From: Paracoccus saliphilus
Lineage (GTDB): Bacteria > Pseudomonadota > Alphaproteobacteria > Rhodobacterales > Rhodobacteraceae
Reading direction: 5' to 3'
Assembly: GCF_028553805.1 (NCBI RefSeq)
Contig: NZ_CP067140.1
Coordinates: 2,914,001-2,978,000 of the forward strand
DNA: 64,000 nucleotides
Below are positions 54,449 to 62,894 of this stretch, piece by piece. The notes below the pieces were generated by a model. The model was not told the DNA's origin. It saw nothing but the letters and a program-made list of their open reading frames with translations, and searched no databases. Position numbers and translations under genes: made by a program. How positions within the stretch are numbered: position 1 is the first letter of the stretch; every line of letters begins with the position of its first letter.

Positions 54449-55741
54449 TCAAAGCCCTCCGGCGACCCGATGCGGAGAAAGAATCGACGGCTCACGCCGC
54501 GCCGGGCAATCCGGGCGCGGACAAATCCGGCAGGAAGCGCCGATCTCGATGACAGGGCCGGAGGAGGCCGGAGCACCCGAGGCGGGCCGGATCAGCATTT
54601 GCGCCTGTGTCAGCAGCGGCCCCTCGATCCCCTCAGGCTGGCTTCGCGTGGCATAGCTGATCGTCTCGAATTCACGCCCCTGGGGCACCCGGACCCGTGC
54701 GCTGATCGCGGTTTGCGGCGTGGCCAATGCCCGGTAAAGCGGCCAGAGTGGACAGGCATCACCGGGATGCGACAGCGGAAAGCCCGGAGCCGGACGGCGC
54801 AAGGTCAGCGTACCCGACCCGTCGCAGACCAGCAGTCCCGCATCCTCGAAGCCCGGTGGACGCAGCGCCGCCAGCCGCCGCATCACGAGATCCAGCGGCG
54901 CCCGCAGCCTTGCCGCGATGCGCAGCGGATCGCCCTCTTCCGAGGCTTCGCCCAGTGCCGTATCCGGCAGTGCGGCGCGCTCAGTCTCCATCCGAACCAG
55001 GTGATCGCGGGCCAGCGCGCGGGCCGCATCGGAAGCCAGGTCGGCGGCCTCCTCGATCTGGGGCGTACCCGCCGCCATCCATGCCTCGACCTCTTCCTGC
55101 GGGGTAAAGATGCCCTCCTCGGTCTCGAAACTGTCGAGATAGGCGACCAGCGCCTGCGCCGTCGTGGACAGGCGCAGACTGTCCTCGGCCAGGTTGGCGT
55201 GGAAGCGGTGCCGCCATTCCTCGGGCAATTCGCCCTCTTCGACCAGGATCGAGGCGGTCGAACGCAGCGAGGTCACCGCCGAAAGCACCTCGTGCAGGGT
55301 GGTCAGCAGATAGGGATCCTGCGTCATCCGGTCCGACAGGTTCACCAATTGCCGCTCCAGCGCGTCGGCACGGCGGGAGGTGGCGATCAGCGTGCCCGCC
55401 CAACCGGGAAAACGGGCAAGGAGTTCGGGCACCTGTTCCAGTTCCGCCGCAGGCTCCCCGCGCGAGGGCGCGCGCGCCGCCGCCTCCCGCAGGGCCGCCA
55501 TCCGTGCCTCTTCGCGACCCGAGGCAAGTTCCTCGGCCGCAACCTCCAGAACCTCGGCGAGGCGGGCCACCAGGTCTTCGCCCACCGGCCGGCGATTATG
55601 TTCGATCAGGTTCAGATAGGCGGGCGATATCCCCGCCGCCCGCGCGATGTCGGCCTGTCGGCGCGACAGGGCAAGGCGCCGTTCGCGAATCCGGGTGCCG
55701 GTCAGGATATGGGTGACGCTGCGTGGGCTCATAGCTGCCAT
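54449..55741 (-). CDS. ScfR-type short-chain acyl regulator (XRE HTH plus DUF2083)
   Basis: The 430-residue regulator has an N-terminal helix-turn-helix (TRIRERRLALSRRQADIARAAGISPAYLNLIEHNRRP), a long middle part, and a C-terminal domain with a Cys cluster, ASCRICPRPDCPARREPS. Relatives such as PccR and RamB sense propionyl- or acetyl-derived signals and control short-chain carbon use. It is just upstream of the receiver and kinase genes on the same strand, which points to one carbon-sensing unit. The start is ATG 55741; ATG 55732 is close behind. Confidence 0.85.
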   Translation of the reverse strand: MAAMSPRSVTHILTGTRIRERRLALSRRQADIARAAGISPAYLNLIEHNRRPVGEDLVARLAEVLEVAAEELASGREEARMAALREAAARAPSRGEPAAELEQVPELLARFPGWAGTLIATSRRADALERQLVNLSDRMTQDPYLLTTLHEVLSAVTSLRSTASILVEEGELPEEWRHRFHANLAEDSLRLSTTAQALVAYLDSFETEEGIFTPQEEVEAWMAAGTPQIEEAADLASDAARALARDHLVRMETERAALPDTALGEASEEGDPLRIAARLRAPLDLVMRRLAALRPPGFEDAGLLVCDGSGTLTLRRPAPGFPLSHPGDACPLWPLYRALATPQTAISARVRVPQGREFETISYATRSQPEGIEGPLLTQAQMLIRPASGAPASSGPVIEIGASCRICPRPDCPARREPSILSPHRVAGGL

Positions 55742-55786
55742 GAAACCCGGCAGGCAGTGTTTGCGCAAGCGGATTGGCACGACGAT

Positions 55787-55849
55787 GGGGGCTTTGCCCC
55801 CGTCACCCGTTCCGGGTGCCTCCCCCAGGATATTTTCATGAAAAAGAAA
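55787..55849 (+). repeat. intergenic repeat element, fullest copy (two hairpins and a conserved tail)
   Basis: GGGGGC-TTT-GCCCCC (55787-55801) is followed by CACCCG-TT-CGGGTG (55804-55817) and by CCTCCCCCAGGATATTTTCA plus an A-rich tail. Copies of the tail occur at 53917-53950 and 58486-58513. It lies between the ScfR and DUF815 genes and, read on the minus strand, may end the Tat/DUF815 message. Confidence 0.6.
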
Positions 55850-55878
55850 GGAGCCCTGGGCACAATCAGGATTACGGG

Positions 55879-56736
55879 CTAGACCGCGATACCGTGCCGC
55901 CCGGCCAGGTCGGTGAAGAATTGCCACGCCACCCGGCCAGAGCGTCCGCCGCGTGTGGCCTGCCATTCCACTGCCTCGGCGCGCAGTTCCTCGGGGGCGA
56001 TCTTGAGGTCATAGGCGTCGCAATAGCCCTGCACCATGGCCAGGTATTCGTCCTGATTGCAGGGATGGAAGCCGAGCCACAGCCCGAAACGGTCCGACAG
56101 CGAGACCTTTTCCTCGACCGCCTCGCCCGGATGGATCGCGCTCGATCTTTCGTTGTCAATCATGTCGCGCGGCATCAGGTGGCGGCGATTCGAGGTCGCA
56201 TAGAGGATCACGTTGGAGGGCCGTCCGCTGATCCCGCCATCCAACACCGCCTTGAGCGACTTGTATTGCGTATCGTCATGACTGAAGGACAGATCGTCCG
56301 AGAACAGCAGGAAGCGACGGTCCTGCGCGCGTCCCAAGATGGCCAGCAACCGCCCGACAGAGTCCAGATCCTCTCGCGCGATCTCGACCAGTACGAGCGG
56401 CAGGTCCTGCGCCACCGCCTCGGCATGGACGGCCTTGACCAGCGAAGATTTTCCCATACCGCGCGCGCCCCATAAAAGCGCGTTGTTCGCGCCGTAACCG
56501 CGAGCGAATTGCAGCGTATTGGCCAGAAGCGTGTCCTTGGCCCGGTCGATACCGATCAACTGCACCAGATCGACGCGGTTGACGGTCTCGACCGGTTCAA
56601 GCCAGTCGGGATCGGGATGCCAGACATAGGCGCTGGCCTCGGTGAAACGCGGCTCGGGATGGGGTTTCGGCGCCAGCCGCTCCAACGCGGCGGCGATGCG
56701 TTCCAGCGGCTCGGATGCCTCGGTCATGTCCTTCAT
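55879..56736 (-). CDS. DUF815 ATP-binding protein (AAA-like)
   Basis: The 285-residue P-loop ATPase has Walker A in [17 protein letters not shown] and Walker B in [12 protein letters not shown], with the sensor stretch [17 protein letters not shown] and the Arg-containing [13 protein letters not shown]. Family members have unknown function. The ATG overlaps the tatC stop by four bases. A tatABC-DUF815 order recurs in alphaproteobacteria, but a part in protein export is not shown. Confidence 0.85.
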   Translation of the reverse strand: MKDMTEASEPLERIAAALERLAPKPHPEPRFTEASAYVWHPDPDWLEPVETVNRVDLVQLIGIDRAKDTLLANTLQFARGYGANNALLWGARGMGKSSLVKAVHAEAVAQDLPLVLVEIAREDLDSVGRLLAILGRAQDRRFLLFSDDLSFSHDDTQYKSLKAVLDGGISGRPSNVILYATSNRRHLMPRDMIDNERSSAIHPGEAVEEKVSLSDRFGLWLGFHPCNQDEYLAMVQGYCDAYDLKIAPEELRAEAVEWQATRGGRSGRVAWQFFTDLAGRHGIAV

Positions 56737-57584
56737 TCCTCGTCCTCGACCCATAGCCCCTGCGCTTTCAGATCCGCCTCGCGCTTGCGCTCGATCCGGC
56801 GGACAAGCTGGATCGAGACCTCGTAGAGCCCGTAGACCACGACGAACAGGATCACCTGCGAGATCACATCGGGCGGGGTGGCGACGGCGGCCAGCCCCAG
56901 GATCGCGACGACCGCATATTTACGGACCGAGCCCAGCCCCTCGGCAGAGACCAGCCCGGCCTTGCCCATCAGCGTGAGCAGCACCGGCAGCTGGAAGCTG
57001 AGCCCGAAGGCCAGCAGGAACTTGATCGTCAGGTTGAGATATTCCTGCATCGACCCCTGGAAGGAGATACCCGCGACATCGCGTGTCTCGGTCACCTCGT
57101 CGGGGGTGGCGACGACGGGGCCTTGCTGGAAGCCAAGGAAGAAGTCATAGGCCATCGGCAGGATGACGTAATAGGCAAAGCAGGCACCGATCGCGAACAT
57201 CACCGGCGAGGCGATCAGGAATGGCAGGAAGGCGCCCTTCTCATTGCGGTAGAGTCCGGGCGCGACGAAGCGCCACATCTGGTAGCCGATGATCGGGAAG
57301 GCCAGGGCGAAGCCGCCGAAGAACGAGATATTGATAGCGGTGAAGAAGCCTTCCTGCAGCTTGATGATCTGCAACTGGCAGTCCTGCCCGCGCGCATCCA
57401 AAGCCGCACAGATCGGTTGCGTCAGGAAATTGTAGATCGGCTGCCAGACGGTATAGCACAGCACCATCATCGCGACGAAGGCCAAGAGCGACCAGATGAT
57501 ACGGGTCCGTAGCTCGGCCAGATGCTCGATCAGCGGAGCCGAGCTGTCTTCTATCTCATCATCCGGTTGAGTGTTCGTGGCCAA
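56733..57584 (-). CDS. tatC: Sec-independent protein translocase subunit TatC
   Basis: This is the twin-arginine signal receptor in the inner membrane. The 283-residue protein has six hydrophobic helices. The conserved [17 protein letters not shown] opens the protein, and [28 protein letters not shown] contains the family's Phe-Glu-type core region. The frame begins with TTG at 57584, directly after the tatB stop, with no ATG nearby that keeps the conserved start. Initiation at TTG is therefore likely, with coupling from tatB. Confidence 0.93.
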   Translation of the reverse strand: MATNTQPDDEIEDSSAPLIEHLAELRTRIIWSLLAFVAMMVLCYTVWQPIYNFLTQPICAALDARGQDCQLQIIKLQEGFFTAINISFFGGFALAFPIIGYQMWRFVAPGLYRNEKGAFLPFLIASPVMFAIGACFAYYVILPMAYDFFLGFQQGPVVATPDEVTETRDVAGISFQGSMQEYLNLTIKFLLAFGLSFQLPVLLTLMGKAGLVSAEGLGSVRKYAVVAILGLAAVATPPDVISQVILFVVVYGLYEVSIQLVRRIERKREADLKAQGLWVEDEE

Positions 57585-57585
57585 T

Positions 57586-58056
57586 TCAGTCGTCTTTCAT
57601 ATCCGACCGGCGCACCGCATGCAGGCGCCGCTTGCCGGTGATTGCCTCATCGGTGGGAGTCTCATCCGCCGAAGGCACCGTCGCTGCCGGGATTTCAGCT
57701 TTCGGAGCATCGACCTCTGCCGCAGGCTGTGGTGCGGCAGGATCGGGGCGAGCGGTTTTCGCGGGCTGCGACGGGTCCCATTTCTCGAATCGTTCGGTGG
57801 CGCGGTCCAGCGCGTCCAACCCGAGCGATTTCTTCGAGGTCAGCGACTTCACATCCTTGATCGAATTCGTCGCCTCATCGATGCCCGAGCTTTTCGCCGC
57901 ATCCTCCATCGCCGAGGTGAATTCGCGCGCCATGCCGCGCGCCCGGGCGGTGAACCGCCCTAGCGAATGGAACAGATGCGGCAGATCCTTGGGGCCGACC
58001 ACGATCAACGCGACCACCCCGATCAGCAGAAGCTCGCTCCAGCCGATGTCCAACAT
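57586..58056 (-). CDS. tatB: Sec-independent protein translocase subunit TatB
   Basis: The 156-residue protein has an N-terminal helix, [24 protein letters not shown] (the Glu and Pro-Lys positions are those of TatB), an amphipathic helix [18 protein letters not shown], and a long Ala/Pro-rich tail typical of alphaproteobacteria. With TatC it forms the receptor for folded proteins. It lies 18 bases after tatA and next to tatC. Confidence 0.92.
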   Translation of the reverse strand: MLDIGWSELLLIGVVALIVVGPKDLPHLFHSLGRFTARARGMAREFTSAMEDAAKSSGIDEATNSIKDVKSLTSKKSLGLDALDRATERFEKWDPSQPAKTARPDPAAPQPAAEVDAPKAEIPAATVPSADETPTDEAITGKRRLHAVRRSDMKDD

Positions 58057-58074
58057 GGCTGTGCCCTTCCGCGA

Positions 58075-58311
58075 TCAGCTACGGCCGTTGCTGTCTGGCG
58101 TCACGTCCCGCGCCTTTTCGCCGGGCGCGTCCTTTTCCGTGTCGTCAGCGGCTTGCTCGATCTCTTCGGTTTCGTCCTTCACGCCGCGTTTGAAGGCGGT
58201 GATCCCCTTGCCGACCTCGCCCATCAGGGACGAGATCTTGCCGCGCCCGAACAGAACCAGCACGACGACCGCGATCAGAAGAAGGCCGGGAAGGCCGATA
58301 TTGTTCAGCAT
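58075..58311 (-). CDS. tatA: Sec-independent protein translocase subunit TatA
   Basis: The 78-residue pore-forming subunit has the short helix [17 protein letters not shown], the hinge [15 protein letters not shown] (FGRGKI in place of the E. coli FGTKKL), and an acidic tail. ATG 58311 has AGGGAG in front. A longer frame to 58353 lacks a site. It is the first gene of tatABC-DUF815. The 348 bases upstream to the next gene hold only a copy of the intergenic repeat. Confidence 0.93.
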   Translation of the reverse strand: MLNNIGLPGLLLIAVVVLVLFGRGKISSLMGEVGKGITAFKRGVKDETEEIEQAADDTEKDAPGEKARDVTPDSNGRS

Positions 58312-58485
58312 TGCAAACTCCCTTGTGCGGGGCTCGACGCCCGCGCGCCACATTTAGGGTCTCTCGCGGCGGAATGCAAAGCCCGAATGCGTGAACTGGT
58401 ACCCAGAATATCGCGTTTCAGGATGATCCGGGCCAGCCCAGTCTCTGACATGTCCCTGGGACAGGGGCGCGTCCAGTCGGCGAGT

Positions 58486-58513
58486 TCCGGGATATTTGCA
58501 TGACAAAGCAGGA
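58486..58513 (+). repeat. intergenic repeat element, divergent copy
   Basis: CCGGGATATTTGCATGACAA followed by AGCAGG resembles the tails at 53917-53950 and 55818-55849. It lies in the gap between tatA and the YdeI-like gene. Confidence 0.4.
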
Positions 58514-58659
58514 TCATGACATTTCCGATCCGCTGCGACATGCCCTTGCCTCGCAGCTGGCTGTTCTGGCAAAACCCGCATATCAGTCTCTGCGCCAATC
58601 CCTTGGAAAGAGTGGCGAAGGTAAACAACAATCGAACCGGACAAGCAGGGAGAGTGGCC

Positions 58660-59247
58660 ATGAGCGAATCTGATACCCGGATAAAAGCCTATTTCAGCGA
58701 GCCGAAGCCATGGCAGGAAGAATTGGCAGCCCTGCGGGCGATCCTTCGCGACACCCCGTTGACGGAGGAATTCAAATGGCGCTCGCCCTGCTATACCTTT
58801 GGCAAGGCCAATGTCGTTACCCTCTGGCGCCTCAAGAATTGCTGTGCGCTGGCGTTTTTCAAGGGCGTCCTGCTGAAGGACCAGGAGGGCATCCTCATCG
58901 CGCCCGGCGAGAATTCGCAGTCGATGCGCAAGGTGGAATTCTCGAATATCGCCGATATCGCCGGGCTGCAGACGATCCTGAAGGAATATATCGGCGAGGC
59001 CATCGAGGTGGAGAAGGCCGGTCTGAAGGTGGAGTTCAGGAAAGACGCCCCCGAACTTCCCGAAGAGCTGATCGACAGGCTGGACGAGGATGCCGAGTTC
59101 AGGACCGCTTTCGAAGCCCTGACGCCAGGACGGCAAAGGGGATATGTGCTGCATTTCTCGCAGGCCAGACAGGCCGCGACCCGAATATCGAGGATCGAGA
59201 AATGCGCGCCGAGAATTCTGGAGGGCAAGGGACTGCACGATCGTTGA
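58660..59247 (+). CDS. DUF1801 / YdeI-like protein
   Basis: The 195-residue protein has an N-terminal DUF1801 domain (TRIKAYFSEPKPWQEELAALRAIL, FKWRSPCYTFGKANVVTLWRLKNCCALAFFKGVLL) and a C-terminal YdeI-type bacteriocin-protection-like segment (ELIDRLDEDAEFRTAFEALTPGRQRGYVLHFSQARQAATRISRIEKCAPRIL). YdeI in E. coli is linked to envelope stress, but the molecular role is not settled. GGGAGAGTGGCC stands before ATG 58660. Confidence 0.85.
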   Translation: MSESDTRIKAYFSEPKPWQEELAALRAILRDTPLTEEFKWRSPCYTFGKANVVTLWRLKNCCALAFFKGVLLKDQEGILIAPGENSQSMRKVEFSNIADIAGLQTILKEYIGEAIEVEKAGLKVEFRKDAPELPEELIDRLDEDAEFRTAFEALTPGRQRGYVLHFSQARQAATRISRIEKCAPRILEGKGLHDR

Positions 59248-59363
59248 ATGCGCGGCAGATTCGAATGCCGCATTCCGGCCATTCGTTATTGCCGCGGAAG
59301 CGCTTGTGGGGCACTCTCAAGGCGAAGCACTGGAAACGATCCGAACTCACGGGGGATTTTGCG

Positions 59364-59747
59364 ATGCGGCTGTGGGCCCTGATCCCGCTCTTTCTGCCGA
59401 TCTCCGCCGATGCATTCACGGCACGCAATGGTATGACGGCAACGCAAATCGGCCCGACCGAGATCGCGGTCGCCCATGAGGTACGGCGGGACGCTACCGA
59501 TTACTGGTGTGCCGCAGGCGATTTCGCCCGGCAGGTCTTGGGACAGCCGGGCAAGACCCGTATCTGGCGGGCCACGCCCAAGCCGCGCGAGGCAGGAAGA
59601 GGTATCGTCTTCACGCTCGATCCTGCACGCAAGGCCGAAGGAGCGGGAGTGTCCCAATTCGGCTCGGGGCCGCGGGACGGGTCCCTGTCGGTCGGAATGG
59701 CTGTGTCAAATTTCTGCCGCCTGCGCATTCCGTTCTGGGTGGACTGA
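59364..59747 (+). CDS. exported hypothetical protein
   Basis: The 127-residue protein begins with a signal peptide (MRLWALIPLFLPISADAFTA, likely cut after ADA). The mature part has two Cys residues (DYWCAAGDFA and SNFCRLRIPF) that may pair, and no known domain. GGGGGATTTTGCG precedes the ATG. It is probably periplasmic. The reading frame is open far upstream, but that part overlaps the YdeI-like gene out of frame. Confidence 0.65.
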   Translation: MRLWALIPLFLPISADAFTARNGMTATQIGPTEIAVAHEVRRDATDYWCAAGDFARQVLGQPGKTRIWRATPKPREAGRGIVFTLDPARKAEGAGVSQFGSGPRDGSLSVGMAVSNFCRLRIPFWVD

Positions 59748-59779
59748 CCAGCAGCGTTTCCACCCATTTTGTTGCGCTC

Positions 59780-60859
59780 TCAGAACAGGCTCAACTGGTC
59801 CCCTGCCCGTGGCGGCGGACCGAATCGGCTGCAATCGAGCGGCGGACTGCCTTCCCGATAGCCCAGCCTTTTCCGTGCCAGACGAAAGCGCTGTTTCGCC
59901 AGTTCCGCCTCTGCCCCTGCACCCCTGAAGCGATGCCCGAAGCGTGGATCATTGTCCCGCCCGCCGCGCATCGCCTGAACCCGGTTCATGACATGCGCAG
60001 CCATGCCCGGCCGGTTCCTCTCCAGCCAGTCGCGGAAAAGCGGGGCGACCTCATGCGGCAGGCGCAACGGGATCATGCTGGCCGTGCTGGCCCCCGCCTC
60101 GCGCGCGGCTGTCAGGATCGCCTCGATCTCGGGCTCGGTCAGCACCGGAATCACTGGCGCGACCATGACCCGGACCGGCACCCCGGCCTTCGACAACTCA
60201 CCGATCATCTGCAGCCGTGTCTGCGGCGTGGGGGCTCGCGGCTCCAGCGATCGCGCCAGCTTGGCATCCAGCGTCGTCACGCTGATCCCGACCGCCGCTT
60301 GGTCTTTCGCCGCCATCTCGGCCCAGAGATCGAGATCGCGTAACACGGTCCGACCACGGGTCACCAGCGTCAGGGGATGGTTCCAGTCCCGCAGCACCCG
60401 CAATATCCCCGGCATGATCGCCAGCTTTGCCTCAACAGGTTGATACGGATCGGTATTCGTTCCCAACGCGATCGGCGCCACCCGATAGGACGGGCGTGCG
60501 ATCTCTCGCTCCAGCAGACGGGCGGCTTCCGGCTTGGCGGTGATCTTCGTCTCGAAATCCAGGCCCGGCGACAGGCCCAGATAGGAATGGCTGGGCCGGG
60601 CATAGCAATAGATGCAACCATGTTCACAGCCACGATACGGGTTGATCGAACGGTCGAAACCGATATCCGGGGAATTGTTCCGCGTGATGATCGAACGCGG
60701 CTTTTCCGTCACCACCTCGGTCTTCAGAAGATGGCTGTCTTCAGGAATATCCCAGCCATCGGATTCACGTATCCTCTGATATGGCTCGAAACGGCCATCG
60801 GGCCGCGATTCGGCACCGCGAGCCTTGAGTGTTTCATCTGGATTACGAGGCGGCAACAT
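59780..60859 (-). CDS. SplB-like radical SAM protein (PA0069 family)
   Basis: The 359-residue protein has a radical SAM cluster motif, RGCEHGCIYCYARPSH (CxxxCxxC), after SINPY. The barrel strands follow (LVTRGRTVLRDLDLW, VGISVTTLDAKLARSLEPRAPTP). The family is related to spore photoproduct lyase, yet occurs in non-sporulating bacteria, and its reaction is unknown. ATG 60859 is used; an ATG ten codons upstream is the alternative. It is co-oriented with, but 140 bases from, tupA. Confidence 0.85.
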   Translation of the reverse strand: MLPPRNPDETLKARGAESRPDGRFEPYQRIRESDGWDIPEDSHLLKTEVVTEKPRSIITRNNSPDIGFDRSINPYRGCEHGCIYCYARPSHSYLGLSPGLDFETKITAKPEAARLLEREIARPSYRVAPIALGTNTDPYQPVEAKLAIMPGILRVLRDWNHPLTLVTRGRTVLRDLDLWAEMAAKDQAAVGISVTTLDAKLARSLEPRAPTPQTRLQMIGELSKAGVPVRVMVAPVIPVLTEPEIEAILTAAREAGASTASMIPLRLPHEVAPLFRDWLERNRPGMAAHVMNRVQAMRGGRDNDPRFGHRFRGAGAEAELAKQRFRLARKRLGYREGSPPLDCSRFGPPPRAGDQLSLF

Positions 60860-61001
60860 GAGGCCAAGAATAGAACATAAAGAGAACATACGCCAGTGAT
60901 TCTTGTCGTCACGCTCTCCGCCTCGCGATCATCCAGCCAACGATCTGTTCGATCAGGACAGGAAACGCCCTGTTGTGACCAGGGTTTTCACCAGGCGGCG
61001 G

Positions 61002-61808
61002 TCACTCCGGCTCGGCGTTGAAAACAAACAGCGTCTCACCGCCGATCTCGTAGCCGTCGATCAGTTCCTTTGCCCTGTCCGAGGTCAGCCAATCTTCCAG
61101 CTTTACCGCCAGATCATGCTTTACGTGATCGTGCTTTTCGGGGTTCACCGGCAGATAGGCATATTGGTTGAACAATTCCGGGTCACCGGAATAGAGCAGT
61201 TCCAGGTCGGCCTTGTTGCCGAAATTCAACCAGCTTGCCCGGTCCGAAAGGATATAGGCATTCATCCCCGCCGCCGTGTTCAGCGCAGCGCCCATGCCGC
61301 TGCCCACGGCGTTATACCAGCCACCAAAACCTTCGGCATCAAGATCGGCAGCCTTCCACAGGCTCAGCTCCTTCTTGTGGGTGCCGCTATCGTCGCCGCG
61401 GCTGACGAAATCCACCTCGGCCGACGCAATATCCTGCAAGGCTTCGATGGCGCTTTCATCGTCGGCAATACCAGCGGGGTCATCGCCGGGACCGATGAAG
61501 ACAAAATCGTTATACATGATCTCGCGCCGATGCATACCGAACCCCTCCTCGACGAACCTGTCCTCGGCGGCGCGCGAATGCACCAGGACCGCATCGACAT
61601 CCCCGGCCTCGCCCAGCTTGATCGCCTGCCCGGTGCCGACCACCAGCAGTTGAACCTCGAGATCAAGGTCCTTCCGGATTTCAGGCAGCAGGACCTCTGC
61701 CAGGCCTGAATTATGGAACGAGGTTGTCACCGCCATCTTCATATCGTCGGCCTGCACGGCCGTTCCAATCATCAGGGCAACCAGGCCCAGCACGAGCTTG
61801 CGTATCAT
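61002..61808 (-). CDS. tupA: tungstate ABC transporter substrate-binding protein TupA-like
   Basis: The 268-residue periplasmic protein has a signal peptide (KLVLGLVALMIGTAVQA), then TTSFHNSGLAEVLLPEIRKD, the oxyanion-binding opening of TupA, and later DDSGTHKKELSLW and MNAYILSDRASWL. It would bind tungstate, possibly molybdate. AAGGAGG lies before ATG 61808. No tupB or tupC follows, so it is unaccompanied in this window. It comes 67 bases after fdsD on the same strand, which links metal uptake to the formate dehydrogenase. Confidence 0.85.
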   Translation of the reverse strand: MIRKLVLGLVALMIGTAVQADDMKMAVTTSFHNSGLAEVLLPEIRKDLDLEVQLLVVGTGQAIKLGEAGDVDAVLVHSRAAEDRFVEEGFGMHRREIMYNDFVFIGPGDDPAGIADDESAIEALQDIASAEVDFVSRGDDSGTHKKELSLWKAADLDAEGFGGWYNAVGSGMGAALNTAAGMNAYILSDRASWLNFGNKADLELLYSGDPELFNQYAYLPVNPEKHDHVKHDLAVKLEDWLTSDRAKELIDGYEIGGETLFVFNAEPE

Positions 61809-61875
61809 TCGACGAAATCCTCCTTTATCATGTTCACGGCCAAGACGTTGCGGCCTGTTGTAGCGTGGATCGGTT

Positions 61876-62076
61876 TCACAGTCTTTTCGCGGCTTCCTTG
61901 ACGAAAGGATTCAGCCCCTCACCGCCCGCATCAACATATTGCAGCAATTGGGTGCGCATTTCGGGCCCCCAGAAATCCTTCAGGTGATCGGCGATCTTGT
62001 CTGCGGCATCTCCGGGCTGGGTGCTGAAGAACAGGGCGATCTGGTTGGTCATCATGACCAGTTTTTCAGGCGACAT
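61876..62076 (-). CDS. fdsD: NAD-dependent formate dehydrogenase delta subunit
   Basis: The 66-residue protein has the family pattern SPEKLVMMTNQIALFFSTQP and DKIADHLKDFWGPEMRTQLLQY. It is a small accessory subunit of the soluble FdsGBAD enzyme. Its ATG lies inside the end of fdhD, with an 11-base overlap, so it is coupled to that gene. The longer upstream frame is fdhD read out of phase. Confidence 0.9.
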   Translation of the reverse strand: MSPEKLVMMTNQIALFFSTQPGDAADKIADHLKDFWGPEMRTQLLQYVDAGGEGLNPFVKEAAKRL

Positions 62077-62890
62077 GGCGAAACTCGGCCTCCAATCGTT
62101 CGGGATGGGAAAATAGATCGAATCCTCCGCCGCGAGCAAAGCCCGCGACCGTGACCCCTGCCCCTTCGGCAAGGCGCAGGGCGTGCAACGTGGGGGCCGA
62201 GACGGCGATCAGGATTGCGCAACCGGCCATGGCGCATTTCTGCACCATTTCTACCGAGACGCGACTGGTCAGCACGAACGCGCCCTGCCCAGGGTCCAAC
62301 CCCTGGCGCGCCATCGCTCCGACAAGCTTGTCCAGGGCGTTGTGTCGACCAACATCCTCGCGGGCGAGGATCATGCCTCGATCCGGCATCAGGAAGCCAG
62401 CCGCATGAACGCCGTGGGTGCGGTCATGCAGGGGCTGCCATTCGCATAACCGATCGGTGGCAGAGGCAACCTCCCCGATGGACGGAGCTGGCCCCCGCCC
62501 ATGCAGGACCGGCAATGGACGAATAGCCTGCTCCAGGCTGTCGATCCCGCAAAGGCCGCAGCCGACCGGACCGGCCAAACTCCGGCGACGGGCGCTCAGT
62601 GCTTCGGCTCGGGGTCCGGTCAACCACATCTGCGCCTCAATCCCTCTGGCATGGGCAACAATCTCGCATGCGGCAATCTGCTCGGGATGTGCCACGATCC
62701 CTTCGGTCAGCGAAAAACCGATCGCGAAATCCTCGATATCGGCTGGAGAGGCCATCATCACCGCATGGGTGGTGCCGTCATAGACCATCGCGACCGGAGT
62801 TTCCTCGGGTAAGGTCCGGCGGGCGGTAACTTGACCGCCCGCCCGGACATGAGTCGCCGGCACCGTTCCGGAGGATTCCCCGCGTTTCAT
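62066..62890 (-). CDS. fdhD: formate dehydrogenase accessory sulfurtransferase FdhD
   Basis: It passes sulfur to the molybdenum or tungsten cofactor before it is put into formate dehydrogenase. The 274-residue protein has the active Cys pair in GCGLCGIDSLEQ, the nucleotide-cofactor region ILAREDVGRHNALDKLVG, and the late SVEMVQKCAMAGCAIL. ATG 62890 lies two codons past the fdsA stop. The frame upstream is fdsA DNA. Confidence 0.92.
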   Translation of the reverse strand: MKRGESSGTVPATHVRAGGQVTARRTLPEETPVAMVYDGTTHAVMMASPADIEDFAIGFSLTEGIVAHPEQIAACEIVAHARGIEAQMWLTGPRAEALSARRRSLAGPVGCGLCGIDSLEQAIRPLPVLHGRGPAPSIGEVASATDRLCEWQPLHDRTHGVHAAGFLMPDRGMILAREDVGRHNALDKLVGAMARQGLDPGQGAFVLTSRVSVEMVQKCAMAGCAILIAVSAPTLHALRLAEGAGVTVAGFARGGGFDLFSHPERLEAEFRHVA

Positions 62891-62894
62891 CGCA

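Noticed and set aside
58710..59747. A 345-residue protein that joins the YdeI-like region with the exported protein
   Set aside because: The first two-thirds is the YdeI-like gene out of frame. The last 127 residues have their own ribosome site and signal peptide at 59364.
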